Origin: Oerskovia douganii
GTDB lineage: Bacteria; Actinomycetota; Actinomycetes; Actinomycetales; Cellulomonadaceae
Direction: 5' to 3'
Assembly (NCBI RefSeq): GCF_015142735.1
Contig: NZ_JACSPN010000002.1
Span: 1-64,000 of the forward strand
DNA length: 64,000 bases
In this document: one piece after another, positions 15,278 through 23,928 of the stretch
Numbering within the stretch: the stretch's first letter is position 1
Layout: each line of letters begins with the position of its first letter
Notes under the pieces: model-generated
Told to the model about the DNA's origin: nothing
Database searches by the model: none
Seen by the model: the letters and a program-made list of their open reading frames with translations, nothing else
Position numbers and translations under genes: made by a program

Positions 15278-16138
15278 TCAGCGCGACAGATCCTGGAGCA
15301 TCCTGGCGGCGTCGGCGTGCTGCGGGGGAAGCGGCTCGACCCAGATGCGGGGAGGCCGACGGAGGATCGCGGTCACCCCGAACGTGAGGGCCGTGCGCTC
15401 GATCCTGTGCCGGAGCTCGGCGCGCAGCGGGGCGAGGTCGGTCGTGCGCACGCAGAGCGCCGCGTAGATGCCCCCGCCGAGGGTCGCCACGGGATGTCCG
15501 AGCCCGAAGGTCTCGGAGAGGACCTTGCCCATGGCCGCCGCGCGAGCGACCTTCTGCCACCCGTCGATCCGCTCGATCGCGACGTCCACCATGACGAGGC
15601 AGTGGGTGGTCGAGGCCGGCGCCCCGAGCCGGTCGGCCACCCCGTACGTCTCCTGGAGGCGCTGGACGAGGTACGGGACCGTGACGAGACCGGACCGAGG
15701 GTCGGTGGTCGGCGGGGCCCCGGGGACCAGCTCGTTCCCCACCGCCCACCCGGTGCTGATCGCCCGCAGCACGCGTACGTCGGGGGCCGTGCCCCAGAGG
15801 TCGAACAAGCAGGTGAGGTCGTCGATCGTCTCGCCGATGCTGATGCCGTCGCGGCCGCGGGCCTCGCCTAGCCGCTCTGCTGCGGGAGCCGGGCACCTGG
15901 CGTCCGTGATGGCTTCGACGAGCGCCTCGACGGCAGGGTGGTACCAGTCGCCAGGCCGCAGCCAGACGCTGTTCGTGCTGGCCGCCTGCCACTCGTCGAG
16001 CAGCGAGGCGACGGCTGGCTCGGGGTAGCCAGGTCGTAGGTCCATACCCATGAGACGTCCGGACCCGTCCCTCATGACGCGACAGCGGCCGTCCGGTTTA
16101 TCTTTCATCCGCTCGACACACCGGCGCATATGCAGCAC
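15278..16138 (-). CDS. Protein with a degenerate GGDEF-like domain
   Basis: A 286-residue protein, unknown as a whole. Its second half follows the outline of a diguanylate cyclase domain: TDPRSGLVTVPYLVQRL in place of the DxLTGLxNRR start, a hydrophobic strand HCLVMVDVAIERID, and ATLGGGIYAAL where RLGGDEFAVL would be. The active-site Glu/Asp are missing, so it is unlikely to make cyclic-di-GMP; it may bind nucleotide or act as a scaffold. The N-terminal half shows no known sensor domain. In-frame ATGs at 16138, 16108, 16072 and 16051 leave the start uncertain. It is divergent from the sigma-fusion gene by about 140 bp. Confidence 0.6.
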   Translation of the reverse strand: MLHMRRCVERMKDKPDGRCRVMRDGSGRLMGMDLRPGYPEPAVASLLDEWQAASTNSVWLRPGDWYHPAVEALVEAITDARCPAPAAERLGEARGRDGISIGETIDDLTCLFDLWGTAPDVRVLRAISTGWAVGNELVPGAPPTTDPRSGLVTVPYLVQRLQETYGVADRLGAPASTTHCLVMVDVAIERIDGWQKVARAAAMGKVLSETFGLGHPVATLGGGIYAALCVRTTDLAPLRAELRHRIERTALTFGVTAILRRPPRIWVEPLPPQHADAARMLQDLSR

Positions 16139-16200
16139 ACTCGGCCCGTTCTGTCATCCTGAGAAGCGGACAAGAAGGGTGAAGTGCGGGTGAGACGTAG

Positions 16201-16229
16201 GCAACACCATGCACTCTGCCGTCTAGGAT
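16201..16229 (+). promoter_or_regulatory. Candidate promoter of the sigma-fusion gene
   Basis: GCAACA (16201-16206) and TAGGAT (16224-16229) are separated by 17 bases. Read as an ECF promoter, the same stretch offers AAC in the -35 and CGTC (16220-16223) in the -10 with a slightly short spacer. Either reading would place transcription about 45 bp before the start codon. ECF factors commonly transcribe themselves, so an ECF reading is attractive but unproven. Confidence 0.3.
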
Positions 16230-16279
16230 GAGCGGGAGAGCCTCACCTGCTGATGAGGCGGAGTCAGAGGCGGTAGGGC

Positions 16280-19200
16280 ATGACCCAGGTCGAGACGTCG
16301 AGGGACGATGCTGCGACGAGTGACGCCGAGCTGATCACCGCTGTCCGTGCGGGGGACTACACGGCGTTCGGTGCGCTCTACGAGCGGCACGCCGCCGCGG
16401 CCCGCACCGTCGCGCGCCAGTACGTCCGCTCGGGCTCCGACGCCGACGACATGGTCTCGGAGGCCTTCGCGAAGGTCCTGGGGATCCTGCAGGCGGGAGG
16501 GGGACCTGACGTCACGTTCCGCGCCTACCTCTTCACCGTCGTCCGACGCCTGTCCTACGACCTCACGAACGCAGGCCGACGGACCCAGCCCACCGACGAC
16601 ATCGAGACCTTCGAGAGCGCGTTCGGTCCCATGGCGTCGACCGAGGACCCCACGCTGGAGGGTTTCGAGCGCTCTGTCGTGACGAAGGCCTACCAGGGGC
16701 TGCCCGAGCGGTGGCAGGCCGTCCTCTGGTACACCGAGGTCGAGGAGATGACCCCGGCGCAGATCGCCCCCCTGCTCGGGCTCACCGCGAACGGCGTCTC
16801 GGCGCTCGCCTACCGGGCACGTGAGGGGCTCCGCCAGGGGTACCTCCAGCAGCACCTGACGGGTGCGAGCAGCGCGGGCTGCGAGGGCGTCAACCCACTG
16901 CTCGGGTCCTACGTCCGCGGCGGTCTCGCGAAGCGCGAGACGGGCAAGGTCGACGCGCACCTCGAGGAGTGCGGAGAGTGCCGCGCGCTCGTGCTCGAGC
17001 TCGGCGACGTCTCGCACGGCATGCGCGCCGTCATCGCCCCGCTCGTCTTCGGGGTCGCGGGCATGGGCCTCGTCGGGACGGCGCTGCCGCTCGCGGGCGG
17101 TGCCGCCGTCGGGGCCGGTGCGGGCGGCGTGACCGGCGCCGGTGGTGGAGCGACGGGTGCTGGTGCGGGCGGCGGAGCGACCGGGGCCGGTGCAGGTGGC
17201 GGTGCTGCCGGGGCCACGGGCTCGGGAGCCGCGGCCGGCGGCGGGAGCGTGGCTGCCGGAACCGGTGCGGTCGGTGGCGGGGCCGCGGGCACGGGTGCCA
17301 TGGGTGGTGCCGCTGCTGCGGCAGGCGCCGCGGCATCCGGCGGCGGACTGGGTGCGGCGGCCGCTGTCGGCGCGGTCGGTGCGTCCGCCGCGGTCGGCAC
17401 CGGGGCGGTCGCAGCGGCGGGCGCGACCGGCCTCGCCGCGTTCATCGCGGCGTCGCCCTTGATCGCGGCCGCAGTCGGGGTGGTCGCGGTCGCCGCAGTG
17501 GGTGCCGGCGTCGTCGCCGTGTCCGGTGGCTTCTCGACGACCCCGCCGCCGAGCGCGGGCGCGGATCCGGACCCCTCGGCGACGACGTCGCCGTCGGCGG
17601 AGCCCTCGGCCGACCCGTCGGGGGAGTCCTCCCCGGCCCCTGGCAGCGACCCCACCTCGCCGACGAACACCGTCCCTCTCGAGGTGGCGCCGACCGATGC
17701 GGCGACCCCTGCCGCGCCCCTCCCGTCCGAGGGCACGCCCGTCGTCAACACTCCGCCGGAGCAGCCCGGCACGCTCCCGCTCACGCCTCCCACGATCCTC
17801 GTGCCGCCCACCACTCCGTTGGTCCCCGTCGTCCCGATCGTGCCCGGCACTCCGGATCCCGTCGTCCCGGTGACCCCTCCGGCCCCGGCATCGCTCGACC
17901 TCACGTTCGCCCCGCTCACGCTCGCGGCCCGCGACCCGGAGGACCTGACCGTCACGGCGTCCAACGCGGGCGGTACGTCCGCGGAGGAGGTCGTGGTCGA
18001 CGTGACGCTCCCGGCCGACGTGTCGGTCGTGACCTCGACCGTCGTCGCGGGCCGTGGTGTCGTCCCGGCGATCAGGCAGGCCGCTCTGCCGTGCGGCCCG
18101 GCGGTCCCTGCTGCCGACGGCACGTCCCTCGTGACCTGCTCCGTGGGCGTGCTGGCTCCCGGTGAGAAGAAGGACCTCGTCGTCACGGTCCAGGCCTCGC
18201 GGGGTGGGGACTACCGCTTCGACGGTGCCGTGCGCGGCAAGGGCCTGAACCCTGTGAAGAAGACCTATACCCCGGCCCCCGTACCCTCGTACGGCGCGGA
18301 GATCGACCTGGCGACGCCGGTCGTCGGGAGCCTGGTCAACCCCGGCGCGACCTCGGTCCGCCTCACGGCCCGCAACACGGGCGACCTCGACGCGCAGGGT
18401 GTCTCGCTCACCGTGGGCGGGCTGCCCGACGGCGTGACTGCCCAGGCGCTGACCGCCGGGTGGACCTGCACGACGGCCGGCGCGTCCCTGGCCTGTGCGA
18501 ACCCTGACGCGCCGCTCCCGGCTCCCGGTCGCGGCACGAGCGCCGGCGCGCCCGTGACCCTCGACGTCCAGCTCCTCGCGGGCGACGGGGCCCAACAGGC
18601 CACGACGGGCCTGAGCTTCTCGGCGACCACCGGCGCGAGCCTGAAGGACTCGGCGAGCGCCGACCTCGCGGTCGGCGAGCCGTGGGCGGGCGCGAACAGG
18701 GTCGTCCCGGCCGGAGCCACGGTCACCCCGCAGTGCTCGGCGGCGGGGGAGGGGAGCGTGTCGCTCGGGCTCGCCGGTGTCACGAACACGACCGCCTACG
18801 ACGACCTGCGCGTCGCCCTGGCGGCCGACCGCGTGACGTCCGAGCGCGTCGCGCTGGGGCGCAACGCCTCGACGGACCTCGCGCTGCCGCACGGCCTGCG
18901 CGTCCCCGCGGGAGCGGCGGCCGTGACGCTCACGACCACGGTCGAGGGACGGGAGCACACGACGACCGTCCGCGCCGGAGAGTTCGAGGCCACGGACTGC
19001 TTCGTTCCCCGGTGGCTCACGAGCGGCGACGTCACGACCAGCACGACCAACGACGCGGGTGAGGTGCGCGTCGACGCGGTCGTCACCAACCCGACCGGCC
19101 GACCGCTGAGCGTGCAGATCGACGGCCTGTCGCCCGTCGCTGCCGGGTCCGCATCGCGTGGCAGCATCACGATCCCTCCGGGGGAGCGCGCGGCGTTCTC

Positions 19201-21559
19201 CCGGGCCACCGGGTCGCGCGACCTGCCGGCGGGCAGCCTGACGGTGCGCCAGCACCTGTCGGCCCCTGACGGCGACGGGGACCCGGGCGAGTACGACGAG
19301 AAGCTCGCGACCGGCCATGACGCGGCGCGCATCGCCCCCGCGAGCCCGGCGCCGACGGTCGGACAGTGCACGTACGACCCTGAGAACCTCGCGTCCACCG
19401 CCCCGGTGACCTTCACGTTCGACAATCGCGCCTCGACGTTCAAGACGAGATTCAGGGTCGAGGGGTGGCCCGGCCTCGATCGCACGGTTGACGAAGGGAA
19501 GAGTCTCCTGGTCCCGAAGCCGGACGGAGATTCCGACCCGTCGGTCGGCTATGCGGGTGCGACGTTCGTGGTGTTGGCTGATGGGCGTCAGATCGCCAGT
19601 CATGAGGTTGCTGGTGTGAGTTGCTATGTGCCGTCGTGGTCGCGGGACGTGTCGGTCGTCGCGGAGAACGTGGGTGGTCAGGTGCGGTTGACCGGCACGG
19701 TGGTGAACTCGACGACTGAGGCGATGGATGTGCGGATGCTTGCTCCGCAGGGGTTGGGGGTGGCGGATTCGGAGAAGGTGACGTTGCCCGCGGGGCAGAG
19801 CGGGTCGTTCGTGATCGACACGGGTCTGGAGCGGGTCTCTGCGGGGCAGGTCGTGTTCCGTCAGTACCGGTGGGTGGTCGAGCAGGGGTCGCCGGGTAAG
19901 GGCTATTCGCACGCGGAGTCGGCGTCGTTCGACAGGGCGGTGATCGCTCCGAAGGTGAGCGCTCCGACGGTCGGGCAGTGCGTGTTCGATGAGGTGGAGC
20001 GGGTGTCGGTCGCGGACGTGGAGTATGTCTTCGACAACTCGGGCTCCACGTTGCCGGTGGTGTTCGGTGTGGTCGGGCAGGACGGGCCGAGCGCGGTGGT
20101 CGGTGCGGGCGAGACCAGGTCGGTGCGGGCACAGGGTCTGTTGCGCGGGTTGGAGGCGCAGGAGTTCGTGGTGTTGGCTGATGGGCGTCAGATCGCCAGT
20201 CATGAGGTTGCTGGTGTGAGTTGCTATGTGCCGTCGTGGTCGCGGGACGTGTCGGTCGTCGCGGAGAACGTGGGTGGTCAGGTGCGGTTGACCGGCACGG
20301 TGGTGAACTCGACGACTGAGGCGATGGATGTGCGGATGCTTGCTCCGCAGGGGTTGGGGGTGGCGGATTCGGAGAAGGTGACGTTGCCCGCGGGGCAGAG
20401 CGGGTCGTTCGTGATCGACACGGGTCTGGAGCGGGTCTCTGCGGGGCAGGTCGTGTTCCGTCAGTACCGGTGGGTGGTCGAGCAGGGGTCGCCGGGTAAG
20501 GGCTATTCGCACGCGGAGTCGGCGTCGTTCGACAGGGCGGTGATCGCTCCGAAGGTGAGCGCTCCGACGGTCGGACAGTGCACGTACGACCCGGCGGCGC
20601 TCGCCTCCTCGGCCCCGGTCACCCTGACGTTCGACAACACGGGCTCGTCCCTGCCGGTGGCCTTCACGGTCGCCGGGCACGCCCCGGTCGAGCTGAAGCC
20701 GGGCGAGGTCGCCACGGTGACCGACTCGGTCGGCTACCAGGGCGCCACCTTCACGGTCCTCGCCGACGGCCGCGCGATCGCCACCCACACGGTCCCCGGC
20801 GCGAGCTGCTACGTCCCCGACTGGTCGGCGCAGCAGTCCGCCCGGTCGGAGGTCGTCGACAACAGTGCGATCCGGATCGTCGGGTCCTACACGAACAGGT
20901 CCAAGGGGCCCGTGCAGGTCCGGATGAGCTCGGGGACCTACGGCTCCGCGGGCCCGGCGGTCACCGTCCCCGCAGGAGCCACCCAGGAGTTCTCCCTGGC
21001 GACGGGCGTCCGCGTCCTCTCGCCGGGCTCGGTCGAGTTCACGCAGTCGGTGACGGCCGACGGCACGGCGCGCACGAACAAGGTGACCGCCAAGTACGAG
21101 GCCGCACGCTACGAGACCTACGCCCCGACGGTCGGGGTCCCGATCCTGGGCGTCTGCTACTTCGACGAGGACCAGCAGCAGTCGTTCCGGCCCGTGACGT
21201 TCGTGTACGACAACATCGCGTCGTCGGCGGCCGTGACGTTCCACGTCGAGGTGGACGGCGTGCTCGCCCCGGAGACCCAGCGCGTGGTGCAGAGCCAGAA
21301 GAGGGTCCAGCTCAAGGTGCCCAGCGTCCCTGAGGGCGGAGCGACCTACCGTGTCGTGACGGACACCGGTCACTCCTGGACGTACGAGGTCGCCGGTCAG
21401 ACCTGTCTGCCGAGCTGGCGGTGGACCGAGCTGTACGCGAAGGGTGACCGAGTCACCTACGACGAGCAGCACTACGTCGCGAAGGCCCGGAACATCGCCG
21501 TCCTGCCCACGATCGGCAAGGGGTACTGGAAGCTCGAGAAGGGCGGTTCCGACGACTGA
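16280..21559 (+). CDS. ECF sigma factor fused to anti-sigma motif and exported CBM-bearing sensor
   Basis: A single 1,759-residue frame. Residues 15-100 form sigma region 2 and about 137-190 region 4 (GLPERWQAVLWYTEVEEMTPAQIAPLLGLT, helix-turn-helix). Residues 204-245 resemble a zinc-binding anti-sigma domain with H227-x3-C231-x2-C234. A hydrophobic stretch at 248-277, a Gly/Ala-rich repeat region (278-385) and a second hydrophobic stretch (386-417) would cross the membrane. A Pro/Thr/Ser linker (418-535) leads to CARDB/DUF11-like beta domains, several repeated domains of about 200 residues, and a final CBM5/12-like module (about 1711-1755, with WTELYAKGDRVTYDEQHYVAK). I infer that ligand binding outside frees the sigma part. 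Fused ECF groups of this kind are known in actinobacteria (I recall ECF53), but this length and repeat history are striking. Residues 1095-1432 include a perfect duplication. Confidence 0.88.
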   Translation: MTQVETSRDDAATSDAELITAVRAGDYTAFGALYERHAAAARTVARQYVRSGSDADDMVSEAFAKVLGILQAGGGPDVTFRAYLFTVVRRLSYDLTNAGRRTQPTDDIETFESAFGPMASTEDPTLEGFERSVVTKAYQGLPERWQAVLWYTEVEEMTPAQIAPLLGLTANGVSALAYRAREGLRQGYLQQHLTGASSAGCEGVNPLLGSYVRGGLAKRETGKVDAHLEECGECRALVLELGDVSHGMRAVIAPLVFGVAGMGLVGTALPLAGGAAVGAGAGGVTGAGGGATGAGAGGGATGAGAGGGAAGATGSGAAAGGGSVAAGTGAVGGGAAGTGAMGGAAAAAGAAASGGGLGAAAAVGAVGASAAVGTGAVAAAGATGLAAFIAASPLIAAAVGVVAVAAVGAGVVAVSGGFSTTPPPSAGADPDPSATTSPSAEPSADPSGESSPAPGSDPTSPTNTVPLEVAPTDAATPAAPLPSEGTPVVNTPPEQPGTLPLTPPTILVPPTTPLVPVVPIVPGTPDPVVPVTPPAPASLDLTFAPLTLAARDPEDLTVTASNAGGTSAEEVVVDVTLPADVSVVTSTVVAGRGVVPAIRQAALPCGPAVPAADGTSLVTCSVGVLAPGEKKDLVVTVQASRGGDYRFDGAVRGKGLNPVKKTYTPAPVPSYGAEIDLATPVVGSLVNPGATSVRLTARNTGDLDAQGVSLTVGGLPDGVTAQALTAGWTCTTAGASLACANPDAPLPAPGRGTSAGAPVTLDVQLLAGDGAQQATTGLSFSATTGASLKDSASADLAVGEPWAGANRVVPAGATVTPQCSAAGEGSVSLGLAGVTNTTAYDDLRVALAADRVTSERVALGRNASTDLALPHGLRVPAGAAAVTLTTTVEGREHTTTVRAGEFEATDCFVPRWLTSGDVTTSTTNDAGEVRVDAVVTNPTGRPLSVQIDGLSPVAAGSASRGSITIPPGERAAFSRATGSRDLPAGSLTVRQHLSAPDGDGDPGEYDEKLATGHDAARIAPASPAPTVGQCTYDPENLASTAPVTFTFDNRASTFKTRFRVEGWPGLDRTVDEGKSLLVPKPDGDSDPSVGYAGATFVVLADGRQIASHEVAGVSCYVPSWSRDVSVVAENVGGQVRLTGTVVNSTTEAMDVRMLAPQGLGVADSEKVTLPAGQSGSFVIDTGLERVSAGQVVFRQYRWVVEQGSPGKGYSHAESASFDRAVIAPKVSAPTVGQCVFDEVERVSVADVEYVFDNSGSTLPVVFGVVGQDGPSAVVGAGETRSVRAQGLLRGLEAQEFVVLADGRQIASHEVAGVSCYVPSWSRDVSVVAENVGGQVRLTGTVVNSTTEAMDVRMLAPQGLGVADSEKVTLPAGQSGSFVIDTGLERVSAGQVVFRQYRWVVEQGSPGKGYSHAESASFDRAVIAPKVSAPTVGQCTYDPAALASSAPVTLTFDNTGSSLPVAFTVAGHAPVELKPGEVATVTDSVGYQGATFTVLADGRAIATHTVPGASCYVPDWSAQQSARSEVVDNSAIRIVGSYTNRSKGPVQVRMSSGTYGSAGPAVTVPAGATQEFSLATGVRVLSPGSVEFTQSVTADGTARTNKVTAKYEAARYETYAPTVGVPILGVCYFDEDQQQSFRPVTFVYDNIASSAAVTFHVEVDGVLAPETQRVVQSQKRVQLKVPSVPEGGATYRVVTDTGHSWTYEVAGQTCLPSWRWTELYAKGDRVTYDEQHYVAKARNIAVLPTIGKGYWKLEKGGSDD
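19564..19974. repeat. Perfect 411-bp repeat, copy 1, inside the sigma-fusion gene
   Basis: Identical base for base to 20164-20574, with a period of exactly 600 bp (200 codons). Codon use inside the copies, and in the stretch between them, is richer in G/T third positions (TTG, GTT, GGT, TCT, GAT) than the flanks, which are almost all C/G-ending. Identity at silent sites implies very recent duplication or gene conversion. Confidence 0.98.
20164..20574. repeat. Perfect 411-bp repeat, copy 2
   Basis: Second copy of the 411-bp repeat. Identity ends at a single G-to-A difference (19975 against 20575) and then continues in weaker similarity. Recombination between the copies would delete or add 200 residues in frame, so the exported region may vary in length between strains. 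Confidence 0.98.
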
Positions 21560-21576
21560 CCCGTCGGCAGCGCGAC

Positions 21577-21610
21577 CGGAGGGGCTGGGGCGCACGCCCC
21601 AGCCCCTCCG
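21577..21610. terminator. Strong bidirectional terminator hairpin
   Basis: CGGAGGGGCTGGGGCG pairs perfectly with CGCCCCAGCCCCTCCG (16-bp arms) directly between the stop codons of the convergent sigma-fusion and glutathione-transferase-like genes. There is a T-containing tail on the plus side (TCGTCC). It can terminate both genes. Confidence 0.8.
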
Positions 21611-21635
21611 TCGTCCCCGGCCCGGTGCGTGCTCG

Positions 21636-22721
21636 TCAGTCCCGAGGTCGCGCGGCCTGCGGCTCGCCCTCGACGGGTACGGCCAAGGGCGCGAGGTGGT
21701 AGGACGCGAGGTCGGTCGCGGCGGTAGGAGCGCTGCCGTCGCCGAACGGTGACCCGCCCAGCGCCTCGCGGCCGTGCGGGGTGCGCCAACCCGACAGGTC
21801 GGGGCCGTCGGGCACGATCCCGCTGGGGTTGAGCTGGGAGTGCACGCGGTAGTAGTGGTGCTTGATGTGCTCGAAGTTCACGGTGTCGCCGAACCCGGGC
21901 GTCTGGAACAGGTCGCGCACGTAGGCCCAGAGGACCTTGTCCTCGGTGATCTTGTTGCGGTTGGTCTTGAAGTGCCCGTGGTAGACCGCGTCGAAGCGGA
22001 CGAGAGTGGTGAACAGGCGGACGTCGGCCTCGGTGACGTGGTCGCCCACGAGGTAGCGGCGGTCGGTCAGCCGGTCGTGCAGCCAGTCGAGGCGCTCGAA
22101 CAGGATCCCGAACGCCCTGTCGTACTTCTCCTGGGAGTCGGCGAACCCGGCCCGGTACACGCCGTTGTTGACGTCGAGGTAGACCTTCTCGGCGACGTCG
22201 TCGATCTCGTCGCGCCACGCCTCGGGGTAGAGGTCGGGGGCTCCGGGGCGGTGGTACGCGGTCCACTCGGTCGACAGGTCGAGCGTGATCTGCGGGTAGT
22301 CGTTGGTCACGAGCAGGCGCGAGGGGACGTCGACGATCGCGGGCACGCTCACGCCGCCGTCGTCCTCGGGGTCGCGCGCGAGGTAGTGCTCGGCGAGGAA
22401 GCGCGAGCCGAGCTCGGGGTCCACCCCGTCGCGGTCGAGCGTGAAACGCCAGGACCGGGAGTCCTGGATCGGGTCGACGATCCCCAGCGAGATCGCGTCC
22501 TCGAGCCCGAGCAGCCGGCGCACGATGATCGACCGGTGCGCCCACGGGCACGCGAGGCTCGCGACGAGGCGGTAGCGCCCGGCCTCGACGGGCCACCGGC
22601 CCTGCTCGTCGCCCTGCCCGCCGGGCTCCGAGCCGCTGTCCGCGGTGATGCGGTCGGTGAAGTGCGGGCCGCGGCGCTTCCAGCCGCGGGGGACGGGGTT
22701 CGATCCGGTGGTGTCGCTCAT
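21636..22721 (-). CDS. Glutathionyl-hydroquinone reductase/Xi-class GST-like protein
   Basis: A 361-residue protein of the YqjG/EcmB family. The thioredoxin-like N-terminal domain has the catalytic cysteine in LASLACPWAHRSIIVRRLLGL. The all-helical C-terminal domain has the family signature DVNNGVYRAGFADSQEKYD and ends in the typical HYYRVHSQLNPSGIVPDGP. Characterised relatives reduce glutathionyl- or mycothiol-type hydroquinone conjugates. Actinobacteria generally use mycothiol, so the thiol cofactor here is uncertain. It is monocistronic, convergent to the sigma fusion, with a terminator between them. Confidence 0.92.
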   Translation of the reverse strand: MSDTTGSNPVPRGWKRRGPHFTDRITADSGSEPGGQGDEQGRWPVEAGRYRLVASLACPWAHRSIIVRRLLGLEDAISLGIVDPIQDSRSWRFTLDRDGVDPELGSRFLAEHYLARDPEDDGGVSVPAIVDVPSRLLVTNDYPQITLDLSTEWTAYHRPGAPDLYPEAWRDEIDDVAEKVYLDVNNGVYRAGFADSQEKYDRAFGILFERLDWLHDRLTDRRYLVGDHVTEADVRLFTTLVRFDAVYHGHFKTNRNKITEDKVLWAYVRDLFQTPGFGDTVNFEHIKHHYYRVHSQLNPSGIVPDGPDLSGWRTPHGREALGGSPFGDGSAPTAATDLASYHLAPLAVPVEGEPQAARPRD

Positions 22722-22765
22722 GGACCGAACCTACGCCGGGCCCTGGACGTCCGCAGCGACCCGGG

Positions 22766-23761
22766 TCACGGGGCGTGTGTGACGTCCGTCCGGACCGGTC
22801 GCAGGCGGGACCCGACCACCCGGGACGTGCCGTCGTCGTGCACCTCGACGAGGACCGTGACGGTCTGCGTGACGGTCCACGCGGACAGGCTCACGCCCGC
22901 GGGGACGGTGCCGAGCGTGTCGGTCGCGGGGGTGGGCGCGGTCCAGCCGTCGGTGAGCGTCACGGTCTGGGTGCACTCGACGGACGCGAGCGCGAAGATC
23001 CCCTCGGTGGCCACGAGCCACGCCGGGTCCGGGCCCTCGTACGCGCAGGCCCGCTCCTCGGTCCCGCTCTCGGGCGAGAGGCCGGGGACGGGGAAGCCCT
23101 GGGTGTGCGCGGTCGCGAGCTGGTCGGCGTCGGTGACGTCGAGCGTGGGTGCTGCCTGCCCGGTGAGGGCGAACCCGAGCACGTCCTCGAGGGCGTCGTC
23201 GCCGCGGGCGCGCGCGGCGACGTCGGGCCCGACGGCGGAGCCTCCCGCGAGCACGGGCTGCGGCAGGGCGACGGCCGGGTCGGTCGCGAGCTGGTAGGTC
23301 AGGAGCCAGGGCGCGTCGGCCGACGCCCGGGTGAAGAACGTGGACTCGACGAACTCGCCGTCGGAGGCCGCGGGGTCGCCTGCCGCGCGCAGGGAGTAGA
23401 ACCACCCCGTCGTCGCGGCTGCCGCGGGGGCTGCGATCGTTCCCGACGTCGAGGCGTACGGCGCGACCGGCGGGAGTCCCTGCGCGACCTGGGTGGCGAA
23501 CGCGAACGCCGAGGAGCGGAGGACGGGCCCGGTCGCGACCTGCGCGAGGGCCTCGGCGTCCCGCGCCTCGTTCGCGGCGCTGCGCGCCGTGGTGAGGGCG
23601 GCGAACAGGTCGTCGGCGGCCGCCCGGTCGATCACGGGGTCGGGCTGCGGCGCGGGTGCTGCCGAGACCCCGGAGGCCGCGCACCCCGACAGGAGGGCGA
23701 GCGCGGTCGTCGCCCCGACGAGGCCTGCGAGGGTGCGGGCGGTGGGACGTGGCGCAGGCAC
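22766..23761 (-). CDS. Lipoprotein of unknown function
   Basis: A 331-residue predicted lipoprotein. The signal peptide ARTLAGLVGATTALALLSGC ends in a lipobox (LLSGC). The mature part is acidic and Ala-rich. An N-terminal helical stretch (DDLFAALTTARSAANEARDAEAL) resembles the start of NTF2-like or DUF-type periplasmic domains, but I recognise no family. Two further cysteines (RACAY and VECTQT) lie in the C-terminal half. It starts at GTG. It follows the winged-helix regulator gene on the same strand across about 170 bp. Confidence 0.72.
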   Translation of the reverse strand: MPAPRPTARTLAGLVGATTALALLSGCAASGVSAAPAPQPDPVIDRAAADDLFAALTTARSAANEARDAEALAQVATGPVLRSSAFAFATQVAQGLPPVAPYASTSGTIAAPAAAATTGWFYSLRAAGDPAASDGEFVESTFFTRASADAPWLLTYQLATDPAVALPQPVLAGGSAVGPDVAARARGDDALEDVLGFALTGQAAPTLDVTDADQLATAHTQGFPVPGLSPESGTEERACAYEGPDPAWLVATEGIFALASVECTQTVTLTDGWTAPTPATDTLGTVPAGVSLSAWTVTQTVTVLVEVHDDGTSRVVGSRLRPVRTDVTHAP

Positions 23762-23928
23762 GACGGCAGGGACCTCACGGGACGGGACGGGCGGACGTGC
23801 TCATCCAACCCCGAACGGGCGTCTCGACCAAACGGGTCCGGGGGTCGTCCCCGTGGGTGTCGTGCTGCCGGGCCGGGCGTGGTCCCCCCACGAGACCGTC
23901 GGTGCCCGGCCCGGCAGCACACCGGTCC

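Noticed and set aside
17100-17440. Gly/Ala repeats in the sigma fusion as a possible CRISPR-like or satellite array
   Set aside because: Short degenerate coding repeats in frame with the protein, no constant spacer or repeat unit.
19564-20574. The 411-bp repeats as ends of a mobile element
   Set aside because: Direct repeats inside one continuous reading frame, no transposase, no inverted ends, no target duplication.
16223-21595. 1,790-residue open frame antisense to the sigma-fusion gene
   Set aside because: It mirrors the very GC-rich codons of the plus-strand gene, is Arg/His/Gly-rich, and no known domain is visible.
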